From Bacillus sp. CHD6a (lineage in GTDB: Bacteria > Bacillota > Bacilli > Bacillales > Bacillaceae_I), in the NCBI RefSeq assembly GCF_001293645.1, contig NZ_LBMD01000001.1:310001-374000 (forward strand): a DNA stretch of 64,000 nt, in the 5' to 3' direction. The notes beneath the pieces are model-generated. The model made no database searches. It worked only from the letters and a program-made list of their open reading frames with translations, and was not told the DNA's origin. Each line of letters begins with the position of its first letter. Position 1 is the first letter of the stretch. The position numbers and the translations under genes were made by a program. Below, in pieces: positions 41,850-50,590 of this stretch.

Positions 41850-41963
41850 TGCATAATCCCCCACTCCATCATCCTTGTTGCTTTTGTTTCCTTTATATCT
41901 ATTAATTCTTCATGTTCCTTCTGTTATCCTGCAATATTTCTGTTATTTTGTTGAATTTTGACA

Positions 41964-41986
41964 TAAAAAAACGGGCAAGCTGCCCG
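41964..41986 (-). terminator. Terminator of the 49-aa ORF
   Basis: Minus strand: CGGGCA, GCT, TGCCCG, then seven T. Confidence 0.85.
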
Positions 41987-42030
41987 GTACTACATATGAA
42001 GAATTTGGTCTTCCTATTTTATTATCCATA

Positions 42031-42180
42031 TTATTTATCTGTTTGTTTTTGCTTCTTTTTCAAATACTCCGCACGTAATTTTTCAAGTTGTTGCTTTTTA
42101 TCAAATTTAGCAGGTGTCTGTTTTTCATGAAACTTGGCCACAGCTACCTTACCTTTGTTATCCAATTGATATTTCCCCAA
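42031..42180 (-). CDS. Small charged protein, 49 aa
   Basis: TTG 42180 lies six bases after AGGTG; the in-frame GTG 42189 overlaps the ribosome site. Encodes (M)GKYQLDNKGKVAVAKFHEK, then a Lys/Gln-rich helix ending KKKQKQTDK. Not recognised; real because of its ribosome site and strong terminator. Confidence 0.6.
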   Translation of the reverse strand: MGKYQLDNKGKVAVAKFHEKQTPAKFDKKQQLEKLRAEYLKKKQKQTDK

Positions 42181-42292
42181 TTTGTTCACCTACTTTTATT
42201 GTTTTAAAGAAAATCTATGCAACAAATATAATATACCTTATTTTACTGAAGTAAACCGTATTTTTTATCAACTGTAGAATGATATACCCTTG

Positions 42293-42412
42293 TTGATTGG
42301 AGTGGAAGGCGCGTAGACGCCCGCGGGAGGAAGGGACAGGTGAGACCCCACAGCGAAGCGAGGAGGCTCACGGACCTCCCGCAGACAAGCGAAGCGCTTG
42401 GAACGGAAATCA
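42293..42412 (+). repeat. GC-rich structured repeat, solitary full copy
   Basis: TTGATTGGAGTGGAAGGCGC through CTTGGAACGGAAATCAGG, 120 bp, same orientation as those at 26723 and 52660, with GGGAGGAAGGGACAGGTGAG inside. It lies between the small ORF and msrAB. Confidence 0.85.
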
Positions 42413-42430
42413 GGAAGTTATTCTAATTCA

Positions 42431-42459
42431 TAAAAAGACGGAGTGTGATGTACACTCCG
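42431..42459 (-). terminator. Terminator of msrAB
   Basis: Minus strand: CGGAGTGT, ACATC, ACACTCCG, TCTTTTTA. Confidence 0.9.
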
Positions 42460-42467
42460 ATAATTCT

Positions 42468-43424
42468 TTATGAAAATAACTTGTTGTATTCTCCATAGCC
42501 CTCTTTTTTTAGTTGGCTAACCGGAATAAAGCGAAGGGCAGCAGAGTTGATACAATACCTAAGACCGCCTTTATCAACAGGGCCGTCCTCAAACACGTGA
42601 CCTAAATGAGAATCTCCCTTTTTGCTTCTAACTTCCGTCCTTACCATTCTGTGGGTTACATCCATCTCTTCTTTAATTTGTTCTTTTTTTATTGGCTTGG
42701 TAAAGCTTGGCCAGCCGCATCCGGCATCATATTTATCAAGGGAAGAGAACAGTGGCTCCCCAGAAACTATGTCGACATAGATTCCTTCTTCTGTATGATT
42801 CCAGAATTCATTCTTAAAAGGTGGTTCTGTACCATTATTTTGTGTAACTTCATACTGCATGGGTGTTAGCTTCTTTTTCAAGTCTGCATGGTTTTCTTTT
42901 TTCCAATTCTCTTTGATAAAGGCAGCCCTCCCAGATCCTGCTTGATACATCTTGTAGCGGAAAGGATTTTTCTTGTAATAATCTTGGTGATACTCTTCTG
43001 CTGCATAAAATGGCTTTGCAGGAAGGATTTCTGTTACGATTGGGTCTTTAAATCTTCCACTTTGGTCTAAGTCATGTTTGGATTTTTCGGCGATTTCTTT
43101 TTGTTCATCAGAATGATAGAAAATGGCCGTACGATAAGAATCTCCCCGGTCGTGAAATTGGCCTCCTGCATCAGTCGGGTCAATTTGGCTCCAATAAACA
43201 TCTAATAGTTTTTCATAAGGGAATACTTCAGGGTTGAATGTAATTTGTACCGCTTCATAATGGCCTGTCGTCTCAGAACATACCTCTTTGTAAGTTGGGT
43301 TTTCTTTATGGCCACCTGTGTAGCCTGACACTACTTCTTCAATGCCATCCTGTTCGTCAAAAGGTTTAACCATGCACCAAAAACAACCTCCGGCAAACGT
43401 TGCTTTTTCCAATTTGTTTATCAT
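42468..43424 (-). CDS. msrAB: Bifunctional peptide-methionine sulfoxide reductase MsrA-MsrB
   Basis: 318 residues, a fusion. MsrA (about 1-160): [19 protein letters not shown] with the catalytic Cys, [20 protein letters not shown] and the C-terminal [10 protein letters not shown]. MsrB (about 175-318): [32 protein letters not shown] and [13 protein letters not shown] with the catalytic Cys. The two CxxC pairs that bind zinc in many MsrB proteins are absent ([10 protein letters not shown] and KKGDSHLGH). It repairs oxidised S- and R-Met sulfoxide. Cytoplasmic. Confidence 0.95.
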   Translation of the reverse strand: MINKLEKATFAGGCFWCMVKPFDEQDGIEEVVSGYTGGHKENPTYKEVCSETTGHYEAVQITFNPEVFPYEKLLDVYWSQIDPTDAGGQFHDRGDSYRTAIFYHSDEQKEIAEKSKHDLDQSGRFKDPIVTEILPAKPFYAAEEYHQDYYKKNPFRYKMYQAGSGRAAFIKENWKKENHADLKKKLTPMQYEVTQNNGTEPPFKNEFWNHTEEGIYVDIVSGEPLFSSLDKYDAGCGWPSFTKPIKKEQIKEEMDVTHRMVRTEVRSKKGDSHLGHVFEDGPVDKGGLRYCINSAALRFIPVSQLKKEGYGEYNKLFS

Positions 43425-43561
43425 GTAGTACCCACCTTTTTATAAAATATATTTACGTGAATTATAGCAATATCAAAGAGGATTTCCTAATGGTATGCTC
43501 GTATTACAGAAAGATAATAGTATGGTAAAATGAAGGGTACATATATCAGGAGGTTCAATTT

Positions 43562-44488
43562 ATGAGCAAAAAAGTGGAAGTTTATATATTAGCTGGGTTT
43601 CTTGGGAGCGGGAAGACTACCCTTTTGACCCAAATGCTGCAACAGGAACAATCAGAAAATAGGAAAGTGGCGGTGGTCATGAACGAGCTTGGCAAAGTCT
43701 CCATTGACTCTGATTCTATACCTGATGAAACCCCACTATCTGAACTCTTTGATGGCTGTATTTGTTGTACCATTCAAGAGAAATTGGAATCAACTATGCA
43801 AGGGCTTTTACTTGATAAAGATTTGGATGCCATTTACATAGAGACGACAGGTGCAGCTCATCCAATAGAAGTGCTTGACACGGTTCTTTCTCCCATATTT
43901 GCCAACAAATTTTCTGAAGCTCGTATCATTACATTGTTAGATGTTTTACGTTGGAAAGATCGTGACAACTTATCAATTCAAGTAAAACAGTTGATAAGAG
44001 AACAAGTAAAGCATGCAGATATGCTTATTCTAAACAAGACGGATTTAGTAAGTGAAGCTGAGGTTGCTAGCATTTTGTTTGAATTGCAATCAATAAATCC
44101 GCATGCTTCCACTCTTTTGACCACCTATGCTAAAATTCCGGAAAACAGCTGGAAGAGAACGAAACAGCTAGAAAAAGGGAGTCATTCTATTGCACATGTT
44201 AAAGAGTCCCTTCACTTGAAGACATTTGTCTATCAATTCACCTCTAAAATTGACTTGGATGAGTTTGAAGACTGGCTTAGAAATCTACCTGACTCCGTTT
44301 ACCGTATTAAAGGGTATCTTTCTTTCGAGCATTCAAACAGTATTTATTTGTTTCAGTATTCTTACGGCACTCCGCTGTATTTAAAAGAGTTGGTTAAAGT
44401 CCCGTTGAATCTTGTCATTATTGGAGAAGACTTGGATGCAGAGTTACTAACAGAACAATTACAATCTTTAGAAAAAAACAAACAATAA
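43562..44488 (+). CDS. CobW/G3E-family P-loop GTPase (putative metallochaperone)
   Basis: 308 residues. Walker A ILAGFLGSGKTTLLTQML, metal motif CICC in DGCICCTIQEKLES, switch region YIETTGAAHPIEVLD and guanine motif LNKTDLV, then a short CobW_C domain. G3E proteins deliver zinc or cobalt to target enzymes; B. subtilis ZagA/YciC is related. No Zur box was found upstream and the C-terminus has no His-rich stretch, so the metal is open. GGAGG precedes ATG. Confidence 0.9.
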   Translation: MSKKVEVYILAGFLGSGKTTLLTQMLQQEQSENRKVAVVMNELGKVSIDSDSIPDETPLSELFDGCICCTIQEKLESTMQGLLLDKDLDAIYIETTGAAHPIEVLDTVLSPIFANKFSEARIITLLDVLRWKDRDNLSIQVKQLIREQVKHADMLILNKTDLVSEAEVASILFELQSINPHASTLLTTYAKIPENSWKRTKQLEKGSHSIAHVKESLHLKTFVYQFTSKIDLDEFEDWLRNLPDSVYRIKGYLSFEHSNSIYLFQYSYGTPLYLKELVKVPLNLVIIGEDLDAELLTEQLQSLEKNKQ

Positions 44489-44491
44489 TCG

Positions 44492-44538
44492 AAAGTGCTG
44501 TGCAAATCATGTGGATTTGCACAGCACTTTTCATTTTT
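44492..44538 (+). terminator. Terminator of the CobW-like gene
   Basis: AAAGTGCTGTGCAAATC / GATTTGCACAGCACTTT, 17-bp perfect stem with a 5-nt loop, followed by TCATTTTT. Confidence 0.92.
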
Positions 44539-44617
44539 ATTCATTCATGAATCGCCTCAAATTGAATATGTTGAATAGTAATGAGGATGATACTGTTTTT
44601 GTGAAAAGAGGGATGAC

Positions 44618-45463
44618 ATGATTGTCATAAACGGAGAATCAATTACAGAAAGTACTCTTCCTAATCTAGAAGATCTTGAAAAAACAATTTTCCAACGCTT
44701 ACTTAATGATTCACAGGTATATTCTTATGATTCTATGGAGGAATTAAGATTTGAGATTGCTTTACGGAATAACATTGTTGCAAGTGCTGCATTAATGGCA
44801 CAGGGAGAAGCACGCTTTGAAACGTTTGCAGGTTCACAAGGCAACCCTGCATATTGGAATATAACAGAGGCTGGCGGCTTTTTAATACGGGATGATGTCA
44901 ATTCATCAGATGCTATAACTGATATTTTTGAAAACAGTCAATTTTATGCGTATGAGTGTGCAACAGCCATCCTTATTCTATATTATCACGCCATATTAAA
45001 TACAATTGGACCTAAACTTTTTAATGAGTTTTTTCAAGATTTATTACTTTACAGCTGGCATTTTGATTCAGATCTTGTCATGCAGTCTGTCTATACTTAT
45101 TATACGATTCCAGGTGATGTTGTTTACTTTAAAAACCCTGATTTTAATCCATTGACTTATTGGTGGAGAGGCGAAAATGCCGTGGTGATGGGTGACGATT
45201 TGTATTTTGGACATGGACTAGGAATAAAAGATGAAGCGTATATCATTGAGTTTTTGAATGGTACGAGAAAACCGGATGCTACTAAGCCAGCTTATTTGAG
45301 TGATTATGTTGCCCGTCCATCTTTTTCGCATTTGGCAAAGTTATTTTCGCAACAAAACAGACGAACCAAACACCAACATCCAGTCATTATTCATCGCAAG
45401 AACTCCATTTCCCTCGATCGGTATTTGTTCTACTTGTACCGATCTTATCTTCCCAATCAATAA
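44618..45463 (+). CDS. tgl: Protein-glutamine gamma-glutamyltransferase (spore-coat transglutaminase)
   Basis: 281 residues, somewhat longer than B. subtilis Tgl (245). SAALMAQGEARFETFAGSQG, NPAYWNITEAGGFLIRDDV and the active-site Cys in FYAYECATAILILYYHA match Tgl; YTIPGDVVYFKNPDFNPLTY and AVVMGDDLYFGHGLGI complete the catalytic core. It cross-links coat proteins (e.g. GerQ) during late sporulation. AGAGGG precedes ATG. Confidence 0.93.
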   Translation: MIVINGESITESTLPNLEDLEKTIFQRLLNDSQVYSYDSMEELRFEIALRNNIVASAALMAQGEARFETFAGSQGNPAYWNITEAGGFLIRDDVNSSDAITDIFENSQFYAYECATAILILYYHAILNTIGPKLFNEFFQDLLLYSWHFDSDLVMQSVYTYYTIPGDVVYFKNPDFNPLTYWWRGENAVVMGDDLYFGHGLGIKDEAYIIEFLNGTRKPDATKPAYLSDYVARPSFSHLAKLFSQQNRRTKHQHPVIIHRKNSISLDRYLFYLYRSYLPNQ

Positions 45464-45464
45464 A

Positions 45465-45496
45465 GGCTAGCTCCGACGTCGGAGCCAGCCTCTTTC
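45465..45496 (+). terminator. Terminator of tgl
   Basis: GGCT-A-GCTCCGAC / GTCGGAGC-C-AGCC, then TCTTTC. It overlaps the 3' end of the convergent small ORF. Confidence 0.8.
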
Positions 45497-45644
45497 ATTT
45501 AAAGTTTTGGACAAACCTTAAGATTTCCAAAGCACGGTCTCCTTCTTTTCTAAGTAGCTCCTCCCAAATCTGATCTCGTCGACAATCTAATTTAATAATA
45601 TCGTAAGCAAGTTTAAATGAATCAGTATTGTAATATTCCTGCAA
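45495..45644 (-). CDS. Small protein, 49 aa, second gene of a tnrA-divergent operon
   Basis: TTG 45644 lies eight bases after GGAGG, which is inside the end of the upstream gene. Encodes (M)QEYYNTDSFKLAYDIIKLD, then RRDQIWEELLRKEGDRALEI. Helical and charged. In B. subtilis the tnrA-divergent operon is ykzB-ykoL, so this is at the ykoL position; sequence homology is not claimed. Confidence 0.6.
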   Translation of the reverse strand: MQEYYNTDSFKLAYDIIKLDCRRDQIWEELLRKEGDRALEILRFVQNFK

Positions 45645-45646
45645 GT

Positions 45647-45808
45647 TTATCTCCTCCCCTTTTCAATTAAGTTCGTATATTCCTTTTTCAATTCACTTAA
45701 TGTGTAGGTGGAAAGAACACTATGATTCATGAAACAATCCGCATTAACAAGTTTGGTAATATAATACTCTTTTGCATCACTAACAGCCTTTTCTAAAATT
45801 TTTGCCAT
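45647..45808 (-). CDS. FbpA-like small protein, 53 aa (ykzB position)
   Basis: ATG 45808 after AGAGGTG. MAKILEKAVSDAKEYYITKL and YTLSELKKEYTNLIEKG resemble the Fur-regulated basic protein A family (PF13076), small helpers of an iron-sparing response. No Fur box was found; instead two TnrA boxes lie upstream. Two bases separate it from the next small ORF. Position matches ykzB of B. subtilis. Confidence 0.7.
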   Translation of the reverse strand: MAKILEKAVSDAKEYYITKLVNADCFMNHSVLSTYTLSELKKEYTNLIEKGRR

Positions 45809-45865
45809 TCCACTCACCTCTCTTTCTTCCAGTTTAGTAAATCAGTAGTGGAAATTCTTTATTTT

Positions 45866-45882
45866 TGTCAGGAGTTATCACA
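45866..45882. promoter_or_regulatory. TnrA box 1
   Basis: TGTCAGGAGTTATCACA matches TGTNAN7TNACA at every fixed base. It lies 58 bp upstream of the FbpA-like ATG and 110 bp upstream of tnrA. Confidence 0.8.
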
Positions 45883-45909
45883 TGGAAGTTACAATGAGCT
45901 TCATTTGAC

Positions 45910-45926
45910 TGTAAAGTTTTCTTACA
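45910..45926. promoter_or_regulatory. TnrA box 2
   Basis: TGTAAAGTTTTCTTACA matches TGTNAN7TNACA at every fixed base, 44 bp from box 1 (about four helical turns). A TATAAT-like -10 for tnrA follows at about 45957, placing this box near -45, the usual activator position, consistent with autoactivation. Confidence 0.88.
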
Positions 45927-45991
45927 CATGTACAGGAATTAACGAAAGAAATATACTATAATAACAGTAAGAGCTCTAGAATAGGATGTGA

Positions 45992-46321
45992 ATGGCTATG
46001 ACACAAGAGGATCCATCTTTGAAGGAGAGAAAAGTCATTTCAATCGGCACGGTTCGTGATCTTACAGGTTTATCAGAAAGACAGATAAGATATTACGAGG
46101 AAAGAAAATTGATTTTCCCTGCCAGATCAGGTTCTGGCATACGCAAGTATTCCTTCTCTGATGTGGAACGGCTGATGGAAATCGCCAATCAGATGGAAGA
46201 AGGTGTCCAGACTCATGAAATACGTAGAGAGTGGAAAAAGAAAGAAAAAGAAAATGATAATTGGAAAAAGCAAATGTTAAAGGGACAAATTCAGGCGCAT
46301 TTTAAACAAAATAGAAACTAA
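45992..46321 (+). CDS. tnrA: Nitrogen-responsive MerR-family regulator TnrA
   Basis: 109 residues. MerR helix-turn-helix with the TnrA/GlnR signature [40 protein letters not shown] and [20 protein letters not shown]; a short C-terminus ending [11 protein letters not shown] matches the TnrA segment that binds feedback-inhibited glutamine synthetase, distinguishing it from GlnR. It activates and represses nitrogen genes under nitrogen limitation. Confidence 0.93.
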   Translation: MAMTQEDPSLKERKVISIGTVRDLTGLSERQIRYYEERKLIFPARSGSGIRKYSFSDVERLMEIANQMEEGVQTHEIRREWKKKEKENDNWKKQMLKGQIQAHFKQNRN

Positions 46322-46357
46322 GCATGATATCCACTAAGTAGGAAATCATGCTTTTTT
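46321..46357 (+). terminator. Terminator of tnrA
   Basis: AGCATGAT, loop, ATCATGCT followed by TTTTT, starting at the stop codon. Confidence 0.85.
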
Positions 46358-46435
46358 CTTTATCAGAATTTATCTTAACGGAAGTGTTTGGTTATGCTAC
46401 CATTAGCACATCAGGATAAAAGTGGAGCGTGAAAA

Positions 46436-48196
46436 ATGTTTGAATTACTACTAACCATGTTAGAGCGACTTGGGATTATCGTCACCGTTGCTTTTATCAT
46501 GACAAGGCTATCGTTTTTTAGACAACTTATCAACCAACAGCAAATTAATCGAAAGCAGCAGGTAATCGCTATTATCTTTTTTGGCTTTTTCGGCATTATC
46601 GGTACATATACTGGTATCGCTTTTAGTACAGAAACATTAGGCTTTAACCGTTGGATAACAGAATTAAATGATTCAGAGGCGATTGCCAATTCCCGAGTGA
46701 TTGGCATTGTAATGGCAGGCTTACTTGGTGGATACAAAGTAGGAATTGGTGCAGGATTTATTGCAGGTATCCATCGCATGAGTCTTGGTGGGTTCACTGC
46801 TTTTTCATGCGGTTTTTCTGCTATTGTAGCAGGCTTGTTGGCAGGTTTTATTCGAAGCAAATACAAAGGAAAAAGAATTAGTGTGACAGTTGCGCTGCTG
46901 ACTGGAGCATTAGCAGAATCCATTCAAATGGGGATTATCCTATTAAGTTCCCAGCCATTCGCTAAAGCTTTAGCACTTGTGGAAAGTATTGGCCTCCCCA
47001 TGATTTTAGCGAATGGGGTTGGATCTGCTCTCTTTTTCCTTATTATATTAACTGTAATTAACGAAGAAGAAAGAGTTGGAGCACTTCAAGCTCAAAAAGC
47101 TTTGTCGCTTGCTGAAAATACGTTGACACACCTCCGAAAAGGTTTATCGATTGAATCAGCTGAAGAAACGTGCAAAATAATATATCGGGAAGTAAATGCG
47201 AGTGCTGTAGCCATAACAGATACGGAAAAGATTTTAGCTCATGTAGGAATGGGTAATGATCATCATAAACCTCTCTCCCCCATTCAGACACATAGTACCA
47301 GACAGGTCTTAAAATTAGGAGATTTATTAGTAGCAGGAAAGAACGACATACAGTGTCAAGATCCATCTTGTCCACTCGGTGCGGTTGTTATTGCTCCATT
47401 AAAGAAGCGAGAAGAAACTGTTGGTACACTTAAATTTTATTTTGGCTCTGATAAAGAAATTGATAATGTAGTGATCCAATTAATTTCAGGACTCAGCTCC
47501 CTTATGAGTCATCAGTTGGAAATTTCTGAAGCAGAAAATGCATCCAAACTAGTGAAAGAAGCTGAAATTAAAGCTCTCCAAGCTCAAATCAGCCCCCACT
47601 TTCTGTTTAACTCTCTGAATGTCATTGTATCTTTAATACGCACAGATCCGAAAAAGGCAAGAAAACTATTAATTTCTCTTTCTCATTTCTTCCGCCAAAA
47701 CTTGACGGCAACCACTGCTAAATGGACCACTGTTCAAGAAGAGCTAAAACATGTACAAGCATACCTTTCTGTTGAGGAAGCAAGATACTCTGATCGCTTA
47801 ACAGTATCGTATCATATTGACGAATCTTCGCTTTCCTACCTTGTTCCTCCTCTGTCCTTGCAGCCAATAGTTGAAAACGCCGTAAAACATGGACTTAAGG
47901 ACCGTCAGGAAAATGCACAATTAACCATTACTATAAAAGAGCGCTCTTCTGATATACTAATCTCTATAGTGGATAATGGAGCAGGCATGACAAGTGAGAG
48001 AACAAATGAGCTTGGACAGCATCAGGTTTTTTCTCCTACTGGTACGGGGGTTGGCCTTTACAATATTAATAAAAGACTTATAATGATGTTTGGCAAACAA
48101 TCAAGATTGCATTTCCTTAGTGAAGTCGGTAGAGGCACAACGGTTTCTTTTACCATTGCCAAAAAATTAAATAAGGATGTCTTATCAGATGGATAA
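46436..48196 (+). CDS. lytS: LytS-family sensor histidine kinase
   Basis: 586 residues. 5TM-LYT membrane sensor (about residues 1-190), GAF domain (about 220-350), His-kinase domain with the phospho-accepting His in LQAQISPHFLFNSLNVIVSL, and an HATPase domain (PIVENAVKHGLKDR, GTGVGLYNINKRL). In B. subtilis and E. coli (BtsS), LytS-type kinases respond to extracellular pyruvate. GGAG eight bases before ATG. Overlaps lytT by 8 bp. Confidence 0.93.
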   Translation: MFELLLTMLERLGIIVTVAFIMTRLSFFRQLINQQQINRKQQVIAIIFFGFFGIIGTYTGIAFSTETLGFNRWITELNDSEAIANSRVIGIVMAGLLGGYKVGIGAGFIAGIHRMSLGGFTAFSCGFSAIVAGLLAGFIRSKYKGKRISVTVALLTGALAESIQMGIILLSSQPFAKALALVESIGLPMILANGVGSALFFLIILTVINEEERVGALQAQKALSLAENTLTHLRKGLSIESAEETCKIIYREVNASAVAITDTEKILAHVGMGNDHHKPLSPIQTHSTRQVLKLGDLLVAGKNDIQCQDPSCPLGAVVIAPLKKREETVGTLKFYFGSDKEIDNVVIQLISGLSSLMSHQLEISEAENASKLVKEAEIKALQAQISPHFLFNSLNVIVSLIRTDPKKARKLLISLSHFFRQNLTATTAKWTTVQEELKHVQAYLSVEEARYSDRLTVSYHIDESSLSYLVPPLSLQPIVENAVKHGLKDRQENAQLTITIKERSSDILISIVDNGAGMTSERTNELGQHQVFSPTGTGVGLYNINKRLIMMFGKQSRLHFLSEVGRGTTVSFTIAKKLNKDVLSDG

Positions 48197-48917
48197 TATT
48201 AAAACAATTATTGTTGATGATGAACCATACAGCCGTGATGAACTTAAGCATTTATTAGAAGACCATAACTGTATACAAGTGATTGGAGAAGCAGCCACAG
48301 GTGAAGAAGCTCTGTTACTGTGCATGCAGCATCAGCCAGATGTCGTTTTTTTAGATATTGAAATGCCAAAGATGAACGGCTTAGAGGTAGCTAAGCATTT
48401 AAAAGAGTTAAAAAAATCACCTCTTATTGTTTTTGCCACTGCCTTTCCTAATTTTGCAGTAGACGCTTTTAGACATGAAGCGGTTGACTATCTATTAAAA
48501 CCTTTCGATGAGGAACAACTGTCCCAAACCGTGTGTCGGCTTAGTAAACATTTAATTCCAAAAAAGGAATTCACATCACAATCTGGCTCCTCTAGGCTTG
48601 CTGTGGAATATGAAAACGAGATTTTTTATCTAGATCCTCTTGATATACTCTATGTCAGCAGAGATGATCGGATTTCAAGAATACATACTAATGCTCGCAA
48701 CTTCGAGTCAAAGCTTGCTTTAAAGGATCTAGAGGAAAGGTTGCATGACTATCCCTTTTTCCGCATCCATAAAAGTTACCTTGTTAATGTAAACTATGTG
48801 ACGAAATTAACACCTTGGTTCAATGGAGCATACATGCTGGAACTTACAGGAAGTCCAGAAAAACTCTCTGTAAGCCGTAATTATGTAAAAGCTTTAAGAA
48901 AAAAACTTGAATTATAA
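48189..48917 (+). CDS. lytT: LytR/AlgR-family response regulator LytT
   Basis: 242 residues from ATG 48189 (AAGGA upstream; the ATG at 48177 is too close to it). Receiver domain with DDEP, phospho-Asp in VVFLDIEMPKMNGLEVAKHL and KPF lysine; C-terminal LytTR DNA-binding domain (ILYVSRDDRISRIHTNARNF, FFRIHKSYLVNVNYVTKL). Cognate of LytS. The likely target is the adjacent cstA-family gene. Confidence 0.93.
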   Translation: MDNIKTIIVDDEPYSRDELKHLLEDHNCIQVIGEAATGEEALLLCMQHQPDVVFLDIEMPKMNGLEVAKHLKELKKSPLIVFATAFPNFAVDAFRHEAVDYLLKPFDEEQLSQTVCRLSKHLIPKKEFTSQSGSSRLAVEYENEIFYLDPLDILYVSRDDRISRIHTNARNFESKLALKDLEERLHDYPFFRIHKSYLVNVNYVTKLTPWFNGAYMLELTGSPEKLSVSRNYVKALRKKLEL

Positions 48918-48956
48918 CATGTCAGTGATGGATACTGACATGTTATTTATGTTTTT
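48915..48956 (+). terminator. Terminator of lytST
   Basis: AACATGTCAGT, loop, ACTGACATGTT followed by ATTTATGTTTTTG. It overlaps the lytT stop. Confidence 0.75.
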
Positions 48957-48983
48957 GTACATCTTGGCCACCCTTCCACTAAA

Positions 48984-48999
48984 ATGAAAGCCTTTTCAT
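48984..48999. promoter_or_regulatory. cre-like palindrome in the cstA promoter
   Basis: ATGAAAGCCTTTTCAT is one base off the cre consensus (central CG is CC) and forms a perfect 8-bp inverted repeat AAATGAAA-GCCT-TTTCATTT. It abuts the candidate -10 (TATAAT, 49001-49006), so CcpA binding would block RNA polymerase. Confidence 0.5.
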
Positions 49000-49000
49000 T

Positions 49001-49006
49001 TATAAT
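49001..49006 (+). promoter_or_regulatory. Candidate -10 of the cstA promoter
   Basis: TATAAT, 35 bp before the TTG start. The -35 position (48978-48983, ACTAAA) is poor, which fits dependence on an activator such as LytT. Confidence 0.45.
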
Positions 49007-49040
49007 AATGATACTCCATAAAGAGAAAGGGGTCTTCCTT

Positions 49041-50492
49041 TTGTATACATTCTTATCAGGTATTGTTTTATTAATTTTAGGTTATTTCATTTATGGTAGA
49101 TTTATTGAAAAAGTATTCGGGATAAAAGATGCTAGAAAAACACCAGCATATTCCAATCAAGACGGCGTTGATTATCTTCCCCTAGGTCAAAATAAAAATT
49201 CTTTGATCCAATTATTGAATATTGCTGGTGTAGGTCCAATTTTTGGACCAATCTTGGGTGCCTTATATGGTCCCGTGGCATTTTTATGGATAGTCCTAGG
49301 ATGTATTTTTGCCGGGGCGGTTCATGACTATTTGACGGGTATGATATCCATCCGTAACCGCGGTGCCCATTTGCCTGAGCTTGCAGGTAAGTTTCTTGGA
49401 AAATTCATGAAACATACTGTTAATGCATTTGCTATCTTGCTTTTACTTTTAGTTGGAACCGTTTTCGTAACCGCGCCTGCAGGATTAATTCATACGTTAG
49501 CTGAAGGAAAAGTGGCACTTAGTATCATCATATTTGCTATTTTCATCTATTATATTTTCGCAACGATGTTACCAATCGATAAAGTTATCGGTCGCTTATA
49601 TCCTATTTTTGGAGCACTATTACTAATAAGTGCTTTAGGTGTGGGAGTCTCTTTAGTTGTTACAGGCGCACCTATTCCTGAATTAAGTTTTACAAATATG
49701 CATCCAGATAATGTGCCTATCTTCCCATTATTATTTTTAACGATTTCATGCGGAGCACTTTCTGGTTTCCATGCAACGCAAACACCTATTATTTCTAGAA
49801 CTACTCAAAACGAAAAGCAAGGCCGCCGAATTTTCTACGGCATGATGATTGCAGAAGGTGTCATTGCGATGATTTGGGCAGCTGCAGGAATGAGCTTGTT
49901 TAATGGTTCAGCCGGATTAAGTGAGGTCTTGGCGAACGGTGGACCAGGAGCGGTTGTAAGTGAGGTTTCTGTTACATTGCTCGGAGCTATTGGAGGGACA
50001 ATGGCGGTCATTGGAGTCATTATTCTTCCGATTACTTCAGGAGATACTGCGTTCCGAAGTGCTCGTATGATAATTGCCGATTACTTCAAAATCTCTCAGA
50101 AAAACATCATTAGCCGTCTTTGGATAGCAGCTCCTTTATTTGTCCTTTCATTTGTACTGACAAAAATTGATTTTGAGTTATTATGGAGATACTTCTCCTG
50201 GGCGAATCAATCCACTGCCGTCATTGCATTATGGGTAGGCGCAATGTATCTTTTCATTGCTAGAAAACAGTATTACATCGCAATGATACCAGCAATTTTT
50301 ATGACGATGGCAACGACAACCTATATCTTAAATGCACCAATTGGCTTCCGCTTACCAATTGAAGCATCTTATATCGGGGCTGCTATGTTTACGATCATTA
50401 TTATTGGATTGTTTTATGTAAAAGCTATTGCAGCAAGAAAGACAGGTTTTGAGCTTGATGCACATGATTTTCCAAACAAAAAAGCAGCCTAA
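49041..50492 (+). CDS. cstA: CstA-family (pyruvate/peptide) transporter
   Basis: 483 residues from TTG 49041 (AAAGGGG eight bases upstream; the longer frame from 48984 has none and would cover the promoter). Many membrane helices; CstA motifs YGRFIEKVFGIKD, LLNIAGVGPIFGPILGALYG, GAVHDYLTGMIS and LSGFHATQTPIISRT. CstA/BtsT proteins import pyruvate or peptides during carbon limitation; downstream of a LytS/LytT pair this recalls E. coli BtsSR-BtsT. Shorter than E. coli CstA (701). Confidence 0.9.
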   Translation: MYTFLSGIVLLILGYFIYGRFIEKVFGIKDARKTPAYSNQDGVDYLPLGQNKNSLIQLLNIAGVGPIFGPILGALYGPVAFLWIVLGCIFAGAVHDYLTGMISIRNRGAHLPELAGKFLGKFMKHTVNAFAILLLLLVGTVFVTAPAGLIHTLAEGKVALSIIIFAIFIYYIFATMLPIDKVIGRLYPIFGALLLISALGVGVSLVVTGAPIPELSFTNMHPDNVPIFPLLFLTISCGALSGFHATQTPIISRTTQNEKQGRRIFYGMMIAEGVIAMIWAAAGMSLFNGSAGLSEVLANGGPGAVVSEVSVTLLGAIGGTMAVIGVIILPITSGDTAFRSARMIIADYFKISQKNIISRLWIAAPLFVLSFVLTKIDFELLWRYFSWANQSTAVIALWVGAMYLFIARKQYYIAMIPAIFMTMATTTYILNAPIGFRLPIEASYIGAAMFTIIIIGLFYVKAIAARKTGFELDAHDFPNKKAA

Positions 50493-50497
50493 TCACA

Positions 50498-50530
50498 AAA
50501 CGGTTCTACTTTGGTAGAACCGTTTGTTTG
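50498..50530 (+). terminator. Terminator of cstA
   Basis: AAACGGTTCTAC, TTTG, GTAGAACCGTTT, then GTTTG. Confidence 0.85.
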
Positions 50531-50590
50531 TGCTTTTGCATAAAAGTTATCTGTTCGGAAAAAGCTACTATTAAAGGAGGCGGATTTGAT

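Noticed and set aside
46411-46923. 170-codon minus-strand frame opposite lytS
   Set aside because: Entirely antisense to the conserved 5TM region of lytS and has no ribosome site.
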